Shown here: piece after piece, positions 34,499 through 42,213 of the stretch
How positions within the stretch are numbered: position 1 is the first letter of the stretch
How the letters are laid out: every line of letters starts with the position of its first letter
NCBI RefSeq assembly: GCF_000024025.1
Contig: NC_013131.1
Location: forward strand, 7,626,001 to 7,690,000
DNA from: Catenulispora acidiphila DSM 44928
GTDB taxonomy: Bacteria > Actinomycetota > Actinomycetes > Streptomycetales > Catenulisporaceae
Direction: 5' to 3'
DNA length: 64,000 bases
Notes under the pieces: model-generated
Databases searched by the model: none
What the model was told of the DNA's origin: nothing
What the model saw: the letters and a program-made list of their open reading frames with translations, nothing else
Position numbers and translations under genes: made by a program

Positions 34499-34542
34499 GA
34501 CATCTCCAGGTTGGTCGAGGTGCTTGGTTCCGGATCCAACGC

Positions 34543-36462
34543 CTAGCTGCCCATGACTTGGAACTCGTACAGGGAGTAGCCGTAGGGCGTGGCTCTGCTG
34601 GTGCCGTACATCCGTACGTAGCGGCCCGAGCCGCTGACCGTGAGGGTCTGGACGCCGCCGGTGCCGGTCGTCGTGGAGTAGATCGGCGTCCAGGTGGTCC
34701 CGTTGGTGGAGGTCTGGATCTGGAAGGCCGTCGCGTAGGCCGCCTCCCAGTTCAGGGTCACGCGGGAGATGGAATGGGTCGCACCGAGGTCGACCTGGAG
34801 CCACTGGGGGTCGCTGAACGCGCTCGACCAGCGCGTGGTGGTGTTGCCGTCCACGGCGTTCGAGGCCGGGTAGGTGGCGTTCTCCACCGACGAAGCGGTC
34901 GCGGGATGGCCTTGGGACAACAGGGTTCCGCCGGTGCTGCCGCCGCCTTGTGTGTAGGTGAAGTGGGGCGTGTCGTACTGTGCGCCGTTCTTTTCGTAGG
35001 TGAACCAGTACTCGACGACAGCGCCGGTCGTCAGAGAGCTGACAGTCTGGGTCCATGTGCCGGCGTTGTTGGTCATGCGGAAGTTCTGCTGACCGCCGCC
35101 GTTGACGAGGTAGTGGACGTCGACATAAGCCGCCGGTGTGGTCGGGGTGATCGAGAGCTGAGCCTGCGTCGCGTTCAGCTGCGTCGCGCTTTGTGTGTAG
35201 TCAGGCGAGTTGGACCCGCCGATCGTGTAGGTCGCGCTCGCCGTCGCGGAGTTCGTCAGACCGGACGCCAGGCCTATGGCCTTGACCGTGGTCGTCGCGG
35301 CGATGGTGATCGGCCCGGTGTAGAGGGTCGATGACGCCGTCGGGGTGCTTCCGTCCAGGGTGTAGCGGATGCTCGATCCCGGCGTCGTGTCCGACAACGT
35401 CACCGACTGCGCCGAGGCGTACGTGCCGCCGGCCGGATTGAACGTCGGCGTGGCGACGGACTGGCCGCCGCCCTGCTGGGTCGTGTACACGGCGACGTAG
35501 TCCACGGTCATCGGCGCGCCGGAGGTGGTGGCCGCCGTCGGCTCAGTGCACTGGCACACGTTGAACGGGTAGACGCCGCCGATGGCCACGTTGAGGATCG
35601 CGAAGAATCCGTGGTCGACGGCCGTCGCCCAGGTGTTCGCGTCGACCTGGTTCTGGTTGACGGTGTGCTGCAGGACGTTGTCGGTGTAGAACCGCAGCTG
35701 CTCGGCGTTGGCGTTCGTCCGGTCGATGATGACCGAGTAGGTGTGGAACGCGGTCTGGCAGCCGCCGCAGGCGAGCAGGCCGCTGCTGATGCCGGTGGTC
35801 TCGTTGCACGGGCCGCCGGGATCGACGCCGCAGTGGAACGTGTGCGACACCTCTGACAGGGCATTGACATCCTCCATGATGTCGAGCTCGCCGATGCTCG
35901 GCCAGTTGGTGGCGCCGACCGGACGGGCGTTCGCGCCCATGGCCCAGAAGGCCGGCCAGTAGCCGAGGCCGTTCGCCGGGTTCGGTTGCTGGAGCGAGGC
36001 GGTGATCTCCATCTGGCCGCCCGCCGGCGCCGCGAAGTCGGTGCGCGCGGTCTCCACACGTCCGGACGTCCAGGCGCCCTGCGCGTCCCTGATCGGCTTG
36101 ATGACGAGGTGGCCGGCGCCGTCCTGGTAGACGTTCTGGGTCGAGTTGGTCTCGGACTCGACCTCGCCGGTGCCCCAGTTGCCGGCGCCGCCGGGGTAGC
36201 TCGTGCCCAGATCGTAGATCCAGTTGCTGTCGATGGGGGTGTTCGCGGCGCCGGTGAAGTCGTCGCTGAAGGCTGTGGTCCAGCCGGAGGGCGGGGCGGG
36301 GACCGCGGACGGGATCGCGGCCGGCGCTACGGCTGGGACTGCGGCCGGGACAGCGGCCGAGGCAGACGGTGGAAAGGCGACCGCGACGGTCGCGGCGATC
36401 GGCGCCACCGCGGCGACGATCGCCAGGACGGTGCGGCGCCACCGGTGGAGAGCAGTACCCAT
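34543..36462 (-). CDS. Secreted GH16 beta-glucanase with chitobiase-like, CBM56 and F5/8 modules
   Basis: 639 aa from ATG 36462 (AGGAG six bases upstream). The signal peptide is followed by an Ala/Pro linker. GH16 jelly roll (about 55-300): FSDDFTGAANTPIDSNW, LGYWPAFWAMG and the catalytic GELDIMED (nucleophile and acid/base Glu near 190-195), of the laminarinase-type ExDxxE form. Then CHB_HEX_C (about 315-400), CBM56 (about 405-495) and F5/8 CBM32 (about 505-638). These accessory modules are the same three as in the neighbouring beta-helix enzyme but in reverse order. It cleaves beta-1,3 (or mixed) glucan outside the cell. LacI-type operators lie in its promoter region. Confidence 0.92.
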   Translation of the reverse strand: MGTALHRWRRTVLAIVAAVAPIAATVAVAFPPSASAAVPAAVPAVAPAAIPSAVPAPPSGWTTAFSDDFTGAANTPIDSNWIYDLGTSYPGGAGNWGTGEVESETNSTQNVYQDGAGHLVIKPIRDAQGAWTSGRVETARTDFAAPAGGQMEITASLQQPNPANGLGYWPAFWAMGANARPVGATNWPSIGELDIMEDVNALSEVSHTFHCGVDPGGPCNETTGISSGLLACGGCQTAFHTYSVIIDRTNANAEQLRFYTDNVLQHTVNQNQVDANTWATAVDHGFFAILNVAIGGVYPFNVCQCTEPTAATTSGAPMTVDYVAVYTTQQGGGQSVATPTFNPAGGTYASAQSVTLSDTTPGSSIRYTLDGSTPTASSTLYTGPITIAATTTVKAIGLASGLTNSATASATYTIGGSNSPDYTQSATQLNATQAQLSITPTTPAAYVDVHYLVNGGGQQNFRMTNNAGTWTQTVSSLTTGAVVEYWFTYEKNGAQYDTPHFTYTQGGGSTGGTLLSQGHPATASSVENATYPASNAVDGNTTTRWSSAFSDPQWLQVDLGATHSISRVTLNWEAAYATAFQIQTSTNGTTWTPIYSTTTGTGGVQTLTVSGSGRYVRMYGTSRATPYGYSLYEFQVMGS

Positions 36463-36524
36463 CTTCACTCCTGGGGTCGGGGGTGCGAGATCCGGGTCCG
36501 GATCTCGGGCGTTCGATGGATGCC

Positions 36525-36540
36525 CCGTATACGTTTCCGG
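36525..36540. promoter_or_regulatory. LacI-type operator O1
   Basis: CCGTATACGTTTCCGG, centre CG, 63 bp upstream of the GH16 start. It shares ACGTTTCCG with operator 3 and CGTTTCCGG with operator 2. Confidence 0.7.
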
Positions 36541-36559
36541 CTCGGTGAGAGAATCCGGA

Positions 36560-36570
36560 CCCTGATTCAC
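36560..36570 (-). promoter_or_regulatory. GTGAATCAGGG motif, copy 3
   Basis: Exact 11-mer on the minus strand, pointing to the GH16 gene and 98 bp upstream of its start. Confidence 0.35.
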
Positions 36571-36693
36571 TCAAACGGGTCCCGTGGCGTGGATTCCCTT
36601 GCCGGGCATGATGAACAGGCGTTTTGCTGATCGGCAGATCTGGTGTGCGCTGGGCGGGCTGCCGGGTGGCGGCCCCGGCGCGGCGGCGCGTGT

Positions 36694-36709
36694 CCGGAAG
36701 CGTTTCCGG
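36694..36709. promoter_or_regulatory. LacI-type operator O2
   Basis: CCGGAAGCGTTTCCGG, an almost perfect inverted repeat centred on CG, midway between the divergent genes. Confidence 0.75.
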
Positions 36710-36857
36710 CCACTGTCGCGGAAGATTACCTTGCTGTTTCGTCCGTCTGACGCGGATGGTGCACCCGCCCTCTGCCGCTGTCAAGGTTCTGCGGCGCCCG
36801 CCGACCGGTTCTTTGCCAGAACCGGGGCGCGGCATGGTCTTCCCCCGCGAACGAGGA

Positions 36858-36873
36858 CCGGATACGTTTCCGA
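36858..36873. promoter_or_regulatory. LacI-type operator O3
   Basis: CCGGATACGTTTCCGA, ending two bases before the probable GTG start of the regulator, so binding there would block its own expression. Confidence 0.75.
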
Positions 36874-36875
36874 AT

Positions 36876-37928
36876 GTGGTGGACATCCGCGAGCTGGCCC
36901 GCCGTAGCGGGGTATCGCAGGCAACTGTGTCACGGGCGCTCAACGACCGTACGGAGGTGAGCACGGAGACCCGGCGCCGCATCCTGGAACTCGCCGAGGA
37001 ACTCGGCTACACCCCCAATCAGCCGGCCCGCACCCTGGTCCGGCGCCGCTCGGACATGATCGGTCTGCTCTGGGACACCGGCTACGCCAACGAGGGCCGC
37101 CGCCCGGCCTTCTTGCTCGACCTGTTCGTCGGCATCAAGCAGGCGCTGACCGCCGGCGGCTTCCATCTCATGGTCCTGTCGGTCGCCGACACCGCCGGCG
37201 TGGACGCCTACCTGCGAGCCGCCCGCCAGCACAGCCTCGACGGCGTCATCATGATGGGCGTCGACGAAGGCCACCCGGCCATCACGGCCCTCGTCGACTC
37301 CGGCATCGCCTGCGTCGGCATAGACCTCCCGCTGCAACGCAAACGCACCACCTACGTCACCTCCGACAACCGCAGCGGCGCAGCCAGCGCGGTCCGCCAC
37401 CTGCACTCCCTCGGCCACCGCGCGATCGCGACCATCACCGGCCCGCTCCCCGCGATGCCCGCCGCCGAACGCCTAGCCGGCTACCGCTACGAAATGGCCC
37501 GCGTAGGCCTCGACCCCCACCCGGAGTACATCGAGCACGGCGACTTCTACCTCTCCAGCGGCTACGAATGCGCCCAGCGCCTGATCGCCCTGCCCGAACC
37601 CCCCACAGCCATCTTCGCCGCCGGCGACGAAATGGCCATCGGCGCCATGCAAGCCCTCCACGACGCCGGCATCTCAGTCCCCGCAGACGTGGCAGTCGTC
37701 GGCTTCGACGACATCGAGGCCGCCTCACTGGTCCGCCCGGCACTCACGACCGTCGCCCAGGACCGCGTCAGCATCGGCGTCGGCGCAGTCGAGACACTCC
37801 TGACCGCCATCGGCTCCCCCGACGACGACACCCGCGACGCGAAGCGGGACACGCACCCGACGGCCGCCGCGCCGCTTCTCATCCCCACGCAGCTCATCGT
37901 GCGGGGGTCGTGCGGGTCGGTGCGGTGA
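36876..37928 (+). CDS. LacI-family transcriptional regulator
   Basis: 350 aa from GTG 36876 (36879 is also possible). The family nearly always begins a few residues before the HTH, as in VVDIRELARRSGVSQATVSRALN, so the longer frame from 36624 is rejected. HTH and hinge helix (about 3-60, YTPNQPARTLVRRRSDMIGLL) precede the periplasmic-binding-like core: GVIMMGVDEGHPAI, CVGIDLPLQ, VTSDNRSGAASAVRHLHSLGHR, IFAAGDEMAIGAMQALHDAG, VAVVGFDDIEAASLVRP. Three operators in its own promoter imply autoregulation and control of the divergent GH16/beta-helix operon, presumably released by a beta-glucan oligosaccharide. Confidence 0.93.
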   Translation: MVDIRELARRSGVSQATVSRALNDRTEVSTETRRRILELAEELGYTPNQPARTLVRRRSDMIGLLWDTGYANEGRRPAFLLDLFVGIKQALTAGGFHLMVLSVADTAGVDAYLRAARQHSLDGVIMMGVDEGHPAITALVDSGIACVGIDLPLQRKRTTYVTSDNRSGAASAVRHLHSLGHRAIATITGPLPAMPAAERLAGYRYEMARVGLDPHPEYIEHGDFYLSSGYECAQRLIALPEPPTAIFAAGDEMAIGAMQALHDAGISVPADVAVVGFDDIEAASLVRPALTTVAQDRVSIGVGAVETLLTAIGSPDDDTRDAKRDTHPTAAAPLLIPTQLIVRGSCGSVR

Positions 37929-37938
37929 GTCCTGCGCG

Positions 37939-38439
37939 CTAGGAAGACCTGGTGCCCTTCGACAACGAAGCGTCCAGGGGTAGCGGTCCGCGGCTCAGGA
38001 CAGTGCGCAGTGCGAACGAGCTGCGGACGGATGTGACGCCCTCGATGGCCAGGATGTGGTCCAGGAGGACCTCTTCGTAGACCGCCAGGCTCGGTACGAC
38101 TGCTTCGACGAAGAAGTCGGCGTCGCCGGAGACGAGGTGGCAGGCGACGACTGCCGGGATGGCGGTGAGCTCGGCTTCGACCTGGCGGGAGACCTCTCGG
38201 GAGTGCCGCGCGGCTTTGAGTTCGACGAAGACCGTCAGGCCCAGGCCCAGGCGGTCCCGGTCCAGCTCCGCGCGGTAGCCGGCGATCACGCCCTGCGCTT
38301 CCAGGGCCTTGGTGCGGCGCAGGCACGAGGAGGGTGACAGGGAGATCTGCTCGGCGAGATCCACGTTGGCGATGCGGCCGTCGCGCTGCAGCCGGGTGAG
38401 GATGGCGCGATCTGTCGAGTCCAGATGGATGTCTGGCAT
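37939..38439 (-). CDS. Lrp/AsnC-family transcriptional regulator
   Basis: 166 aa from ATG 38439, with GAAGGG upstream. The N-terminal HTH (LDSTDRAILTRLQRDGRIANVDLAEQ, LSPSSCLRRTKALEAQGVI) precedes a RAM/ACT domain (GLTVFVELKAARHSRE, VVACHLVSGDADFFVEAVV, GVTSVRSSFALRTVL). It is divergent from an amino-acid permease/exporter with a 105-bp spacer that contains a palindrome of Lrp type. The likely role is amino-acid-responsive control of the exporter, as in other Lrp-exporter pairs. Confidence 0.93.
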   Translation of the reverse strand: MPDIHLDSTDRAILTRLQRDGRIANVDLAEQISLSPSSCLRRTKALEAQGVIAGYRAELDRDRLGLGLTVFVELKAARHSREVSRQVEAELTAIPAVVACHLVSGDADFFVEAVVPSLAVYEEVLLDHILAIEGVTSVRSSFALRTVLSRGPLPLDASLSKGTRSS

Positions 38440-38496
38440 GCGGTATCCCTTCATCGAGGTTCTCTGGTGGAAGATTGCACCAGTGGGCCTGCTGGC

Positions 38497-38509
38497 GGCA
38501 AACTTTGCC
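38497..38509. promoter_or_regulatory. Probable Lrp/AsnC binding site
   Basis: GGCAAACTTTGCC, a perfect 6-bp inverted repeat about one central base, in the spacer between the divergent regulator and transporter genes. Confidence 0.55.
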
Positions 38510-38544
38510 ATCGCGTGCCGCGCGTTTCCTGACACGCTCAAGGC

Positions 38545-39909
38545 ATGACGGTTCTCGATGTGAACAGGGCGCCCGCTGCCTCGGTCGGCGCTGGTGAAAA
38601 GGGTGCTTCCGGTACTTCTCCGTCGCTTCCTCGTCCCCTCACGGTTCCGCGTGGTGTGGCGCTGTACGTCGGCGCGTTGTTCGGTCCCGGTCTGCTGATG
38701 CTGCCCGGACTGGCCGCCAAGATCGCTGGTCCCGCCTCGGTTCTCGCCTGGGTCGGGCTGCTCGCGGTCTCGGCCTTGTTCGCCCTCGTCTTCACCGCGC
38801 TCGGTACCCGGTTCCCGGACGGCGGCGGCGTCATCGCGTACACCGCCGCGGGTCTCGGCCACCGGGCCGGACGCGCCGTGGGCTGGTGCTTCCTGATCGC
38901 CGTGGTGCTCGGCGCACCGGTGGTCTGCCTCATCGGTGCCGGCTATGTCACGGCCCTGACGGGCGGCGGTCGCGGAGCGACGTCTTTGGTCGCCGCGCTC
39001 CTGCTGGCCGGGGTCACGGCCCTGACCACCGCGGGAGCCCGGGTGGGCACCGCCGTGCAGATGGTGCTGGTCGGGGTGTTGCTCACCGTCGTCGTGGTCG
39101 CTGTCGCCGGTTCCGCGCCCTCCGCGCGAGCCTCGCACTGGACCCCTTTCGCCCCGCACGGGTGGACGGCGGTCGGCTCGGCGGCGTCGGTGCTCATGCT
39201 GTCGTTCGTCGGCTGGGAGGCGGCGGCTCCGCTGACCAAGCGGCTGGCCGATCCCGCGCGCTCCCTGCCGCGCATCATCGCCGTGGCGTTCAGTGTGACG
39301 ACGGTGGTCTACCTGGCCCTGGCCGCAGCGGTGGTGTCGGTGCTCGGTGCAGCCACCGCCGGGACCGTGCCGGCCGCCGACCTGCTGCGGGTCGCCGTCG
39401 GGTCGGCCGGACCGGCGATCGCAGCGGGCGCGGCGGTGCTGTTGACGCTGGCCGCTGTGAACTCCTACCTGACCGGAGCGGCGGCCCTGCAAGCCCATCT
39501 TCGCGCTGAGCGGCAGCATGGCGCTGCGGAGCGGGCTGGAGAGGGAGAGGCCGAGTCAGGGGGTCGCGGCTTGTTCGCCTGGATCGCGATCGCCGGCTGC
39601 CTGGAGTTGACCGCCGAAGCCTTCGGCGTCGTGGACGCGACGCGGATGATCACGCTGACGACGTCGCTGTTCCTGGTGGTCTACGTGGCTTCGATGACGT
39701 CGGCGGCGCGGGTGCTGACCGGGTGGCTGCGCGGGGCGGCCGCAGCGGCGTGCGCGGCGTCGGTGGTGGTGCTCGTGTTCGCGGGGATGTCGGCGGTGCT
39801 GGCGTGCCTTGTCGCGATAGGCGGCATGGCCGTGCAGATCAGGTCGCGCAGGGCGCGTACGTCGCGCAGGTCGCACACGTCGCGCAAGGCAGCGTCACCG
39901 TCACGCTGA
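38545..39909 (+). CDS. APC-superfamily amino-acid transporter (YjeH-like)
   Basis: 454 aa. Twelve membrane segments follow a soluble Pro/Ser N-terminus. The first helix signature VALYVGALFGPGLLMLPG is the substrate-binding G-x-G type of APC proteins. LSFVGWEAAAPLTKRLADPA matches the YjeH/exporter subgroup, as does the Lrp pairing. The tail is Arg/Ser-rich and built from 9-bp DNA repeats (RSRRARTSRRSHTSRKA). It likely exports neutral or branched amino acids; direction is inferred. Confidence 0.87.
   Translation: MTVLDVNRAPAASVGAGEKGASGTSPSLPRPLTVPRGVALYVGALFGPGLLMLPGLAAKIAGPASVLAWVGLLAVSALFALVFTALGTRFPDGGGVIAYTAAGLGHRAGRAVGWCFLIAVVLGAPVVCLIGAGYVTALTGGGRGATSLVAALLLAGVTALTTAGARVGTAVQMVLVGVLLTVVVVAVAGSAPSARASHWTPFAPHGWTAVGSAASVLMLSFVGWEAAAPLTKRLADPARSLPRIIAVAFSVTTVVYLALAAAVVSVLGAATAGTVPAADLLRVAVGSAGPAIAAGAAVLLTLAAVNSYLTGAAALQAHLRAERQHGAAERAGEGEAESGGRGLFAWIAIAGCLELTAEAFGVVDATRMITLTTSLFLVVYVASMTSAARVLTGWLRGAAAAACAASVVVLVFAGMSAVLACLVAIGGMAVQIRSRRARTSRRSHTSRKAASPSR
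39843..39887 (+). repeat. 9-bp tandem array at the 3' end of the permease gene
   Basis: Five nine-base units (GTCGCGCAG, GGCGCGTAC, GTCGCGCAG, GTCGCACAC, GTCGCGCAA) encode the basic tail. Confidence 0.8.
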
Positions 39910-40028
39910 AAGCCTGAAGGCGCAAGCCACGCTGGCGCATTCGTGGCGGCGCCGATATGAACGATGCGGCGGCCTCCTTCCACGGTGTGTCCGACGTAGA
40001 GTGCTGTTGCCACTCAGGAGGAGCTTGC

Positions 40029-40154
40029 GTGCACACCATTTTTGATCGGAGCGCGATGCGTGAGGTGCGCGCGTTCTCGGCGATTGTTTGCGGCGTTGAC
40101 GCGCCGAACTTCGCCGTGACCGTGTGCCCCGCCGACGCGAAGCTGGGCCTCTAG
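40029..40154 (+). CDS. Possible 41-codon upstream peptide gene
   Basis: GTG 40029 follows a strong AGGAGGAG ribosome site with good spacing, better than that of the transporter it precedes. The 41-residue product starts MHTIFDRSAMREVRAFSAIV and ends CPADAKLGL; it has two Cys and resembles no family I know. The TAG stop is two bases before the ATG of the MFS gene, so translation could be coupled. It could be a true small protein, a leader peptide, or a remnant. Confidence 0.4.
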   Translation: MHTIFDRSAMREVRAFSAIVCGVDAPNFAVTVCPADAKLGL

Positions 40155-40155
40155 T

Positions 40156-41514
40156 ATGCGGCGGACTGCGGCGGCCCTCCTCGCGTTGACGGTGGGGTGC
40201 GTGCTGGCGGACTCGGCGGTGGTCACGCTGGCGCTGCCGGAGATCTTGGAGCGGCTGCACACCACGGTGGGGCAGGTCGCCTGGGTGCTGATCGCGTTCA
40301 ACCTCGTGCTCGCAGTGGTCGTTCGGCCTGCGGCGTGGTTCTTCAAGCGGCTGGATCCGGCAATTTTGTCTGCGGTCGGGATCGCGGTGTTCGCTGGGGC
40401 TTCGGCGTTGTGCGCGGTGGCCGGGTCGCTGGACGTGCTGATCGTCGCGCGGTCGGTGCAGGCGGTGGGTGGGGCGTTCGCGGTGGTCGGGTGCCTTCAG
40501 CTGCTGGTCGAGGAGTTGAGCGAGCGGCGCGGAACGGCGTGGTGGATCGCCGCCGGTGTGTTCGGGACCGCGGTCGGGCCGGTGGCCGGCGGGCTGCTCA
40601 CGGATGCCTTCTCGTGGCGGTCGATCTTCGTCGTCCAGGTGCCGATCGCGGTGCTGGCCGTTCCTGCCGCGCTGGTGAAGCGCCGCAGGAAGGGGCAGGA
40701 GCTCGCCGAGGACACACCGAAGCACCGCGTGCAGATCGGGCCGAACATCGCTCTGGCGCTGCTCTCGGCGGCGCTGACAGCGGCGCTGTTCTTGTTCGTG
40801 CTGCTGCTGGTCGACGGCTGGCGTCGGTCGCCGGCGATCGCGGCCGTCACGGTCTCGGTGATCCCGCTCGCGGCGCTGTTCAGCCGGCCGCTGAGCCGGA
40901 AGCTGCGCGCCGGACCGACAGCGGAGACCATGTCCGGATGCCTGCTCATCGCCGGCGGTCTGGCCGGGCTGGCACTGCTGCCGTCGGCCGAACTCGGGTG
41001 GACGATCGCACCCCAGGCGCTCGTCGGACTCGGGCTCGGTCTGACGCTGGATCCGTTGACGCTGCAAGCGATGGACGGCCGCATGCCGCACTTCCTGCAC
41101 GGCAGCTGGACCATCGCGGCCCGGCACGCGGGAGTGGTCCTGGGACTCGCGATCCTCACGCCGGTCTTCACCGCCGACCTGCAGAACGCCCAGCCGCCCG
41201 CGAAAGACGCCATCACCGCGCTGGTCCTGGACGCGCCGCTGACACCCGAGGACAAGATCTCGATCGCCGGCGGACTGTCCGATCAGCTGAAGGAGGAGAA
41301 CGGCCGGGTGCCCGACCTCGATCCCGCCTTCGCGAAGCTGCACGTGTCCGCCATCGAGAAGCCCGCCACCGTGCAGCTTGAACGCGACCTCAACGATCAG
41401 CTCCAGCGGGCAGCCACCCACGCGTTCCGCAACGCCTTCCTCATCGGCGCGGCGCTCGCCCTCACGGCGTTGCTGTCCCTGATCCCGCTGCGGCGCCGGG
41501 GTGGTGAGCGATGA
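40156..41514 (+). CDS. MFS transporter (DHA-type efflux)
   Basis: 452 aa from ATG 40156. The N-half has the drug-efflux signature regions CVLADSAVVTLALPEIL (motif D1-like), VARSVQAVGGAFAV and GVFGTAVGPVAGGLLTD (motif C, antiporter class). A ~75-residue extramembrane insert near residues 355-430 (LTPEDKISIAGGLSDQLKEE) sits before the last helix, unusual for a plain MFS and reminiscent of MFS proteins with an extracytoplasmic loop. The stop overlaps the next gene by 4 bp. Confidence 0.87.
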   Translation: MRRTAAALLALTVGCVLADSAVVTLALPEILERLHTTVGQVAWVLIAFNLVLAVVVRPAAWFFKRLDPAILSAVGIAVFAGASALCAVAGSLDVLIVARSVQAVGGAFAVVGCLQLLVEELSERRGTAWWIAAGVFGTAVGPVAGGLLTDAFSWRSIFVVQVPIAVLAVPAALVKRRRKGQELAEDTPKHRVQIGPNIALALLSAALTAALFLFVLLLVDGWRRSPAIAAVTVSVIPLAALFSRPLSRKLRAGPTAETMSGCLLIAGGLAGLALLPSAELGWTIAPQALVGLGLGLTLDPLTLQAMDGRMPHFLHGSWTIAARHAGVVLGLAILTPVFTADLQNAQPPAKDAITALVLDAPLTPEDKISIAGGLSDQLKEENGRVPDLDPAFAKLHVSAIEKPATVQLERDLNDQLQRAATHAFRNAFLIGAALALTALLSLIPLRRRGGER

Positions 41515-42119
41515 GCGCCTTCGCCCGCCTGCGATCGGCGGCGCTCCCCGCACTGTCCGTCGTGATGGTGGGCGGGGTGCTGGCCTTGCAGCTCGCGCAC
41601 GGAGGCGGCGACTACAAGCCGCTTCGCCCAGCCAGCTCCTGTTCCGCACAGCCGGTCAGCTCGGTGTCGACCGGGATCGACGGCCTGACCGAGCAGCTCG
41701 TCCTGATCGGCGTGGACGTCGCCGCCTGCCAGCTCGGCATGACCCGCGAGGCCCTCACCCTCCAGCTCGCGCAGCCCGGCACCCACACCGACGCGCAGAT
41801 CAGCGCGTTGCGCGCCGGCTTGCTCAGCGCCGTCGACACCATGAAGGCCGACGGCAAGCTCCCGCGGGCGTCGCAACTCACCCGCGAAGCGGTCGACGTA
41901 TCGAACCTCAGCAGCTTCCGCAAGGCCGCGATCCGCGCCATCCCCGACGCCCTCATCGACAAAACCCTGACGACCGACGACGTCCTGCGCCGCACCATCA
42001 ACGATCTCGACCTGCGCACCCTGCTGGCCAACCTCAGCAACCGCCAGCAGCTGACCGCCCAAGTGGACGCGGCCGTCATGAAGGCGGTGCTGGCACGCAT
42101 CGCGGATGACTTGCACTAA
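41511..42119 (+). CDS. Membrane-anchored extracytoplasmic protein coupled to the MFS transporter
   Basis: 202 aa; the ATG lies within the transporter stop (ATGA). One N-terminal hydrophobic helix (about 8-28) acts as anchor or signal. The rest is helical and exported, with two Cys (PASSCSAQP and VAACQLGMT) and repeated LTxxxL segments (NDLDLRTLLANLSNRQQLT). Its style matches the insert of the MFS protein, which shares the same kind of helical content, so the two probably form a complex. I know no family for it. Confidence 0.7.
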   Translation: MSAFARLRSAALPALSVVMVGGVLALQLAHGGGDYKPLRPASSCSAQPVSSVSTGIDGLTEQLVLIGVDVAACQLGMTREALTLQLAQPGTHTDAQISALRAGLLSAVDTMKADGKLPRASQLTREAVDVSNLSSFRKAAIRAIPDALIDKTLTTDDVLRRTINDLDLRTLLANLSNRQQLTAQVDAAVMKAVLARIADDLH

Positions 42120-42191
42120 AGCCTGTTGGAGAAGTCGAGTGTGAACGCCCGAGGTCTCTGGCGGTTGGGTCAGCGACGATCAGCGGCGGGT

Positions 42192-42208
42192 GGACGCGAT
42201 TGGCGTCC
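42192..42208. terminator. Hairpin between convergent genes
   Basis: GGACGC / GCGTCC arms with a 5-base loop, just before the stop of the convergent DUF3592-like gene. Confidence 0.55.
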
Positions 42209-42213
42209 GGACC

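Larger units (their letters stand above)
36463..36875. other. Divergent control region of the beta-glucan locus, 413 bp
   Basis: The spacer holds three LacI-type operators (36525-36540, 36694-36709, 36858-36873) and one GTGAATCAGGG element on the minus strand (36560-36570). No gene is seen. An in-frame ATG at 36834 ahead of the regulator gene would place operator 3 inside the coding sequence and is disfavoured. Confidence 0.7.

Noticed and set aside
34499-35056. N-terminal extension of the beta-helix enzyme
   Set aside because: The extra codons lie over the C-terminus of the GH16 gene in another frame; the signal peptide and ribosome site fix the start at 34498.
36624-36875. Longer start for the LacI regulator
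   Set aside because: It would translate through operators 2 and 3 and add ~80 low-complexity residues before the HTH.
39901-41649. Long open frame (582 codons) antisense to the MFS transporter and its partner
   Set aside because: Its product is Arg/Gln/His-rich without domains, as expected for the opposite strand of GC-biased codons; the plus-strand genes have clear membrane-protein content.
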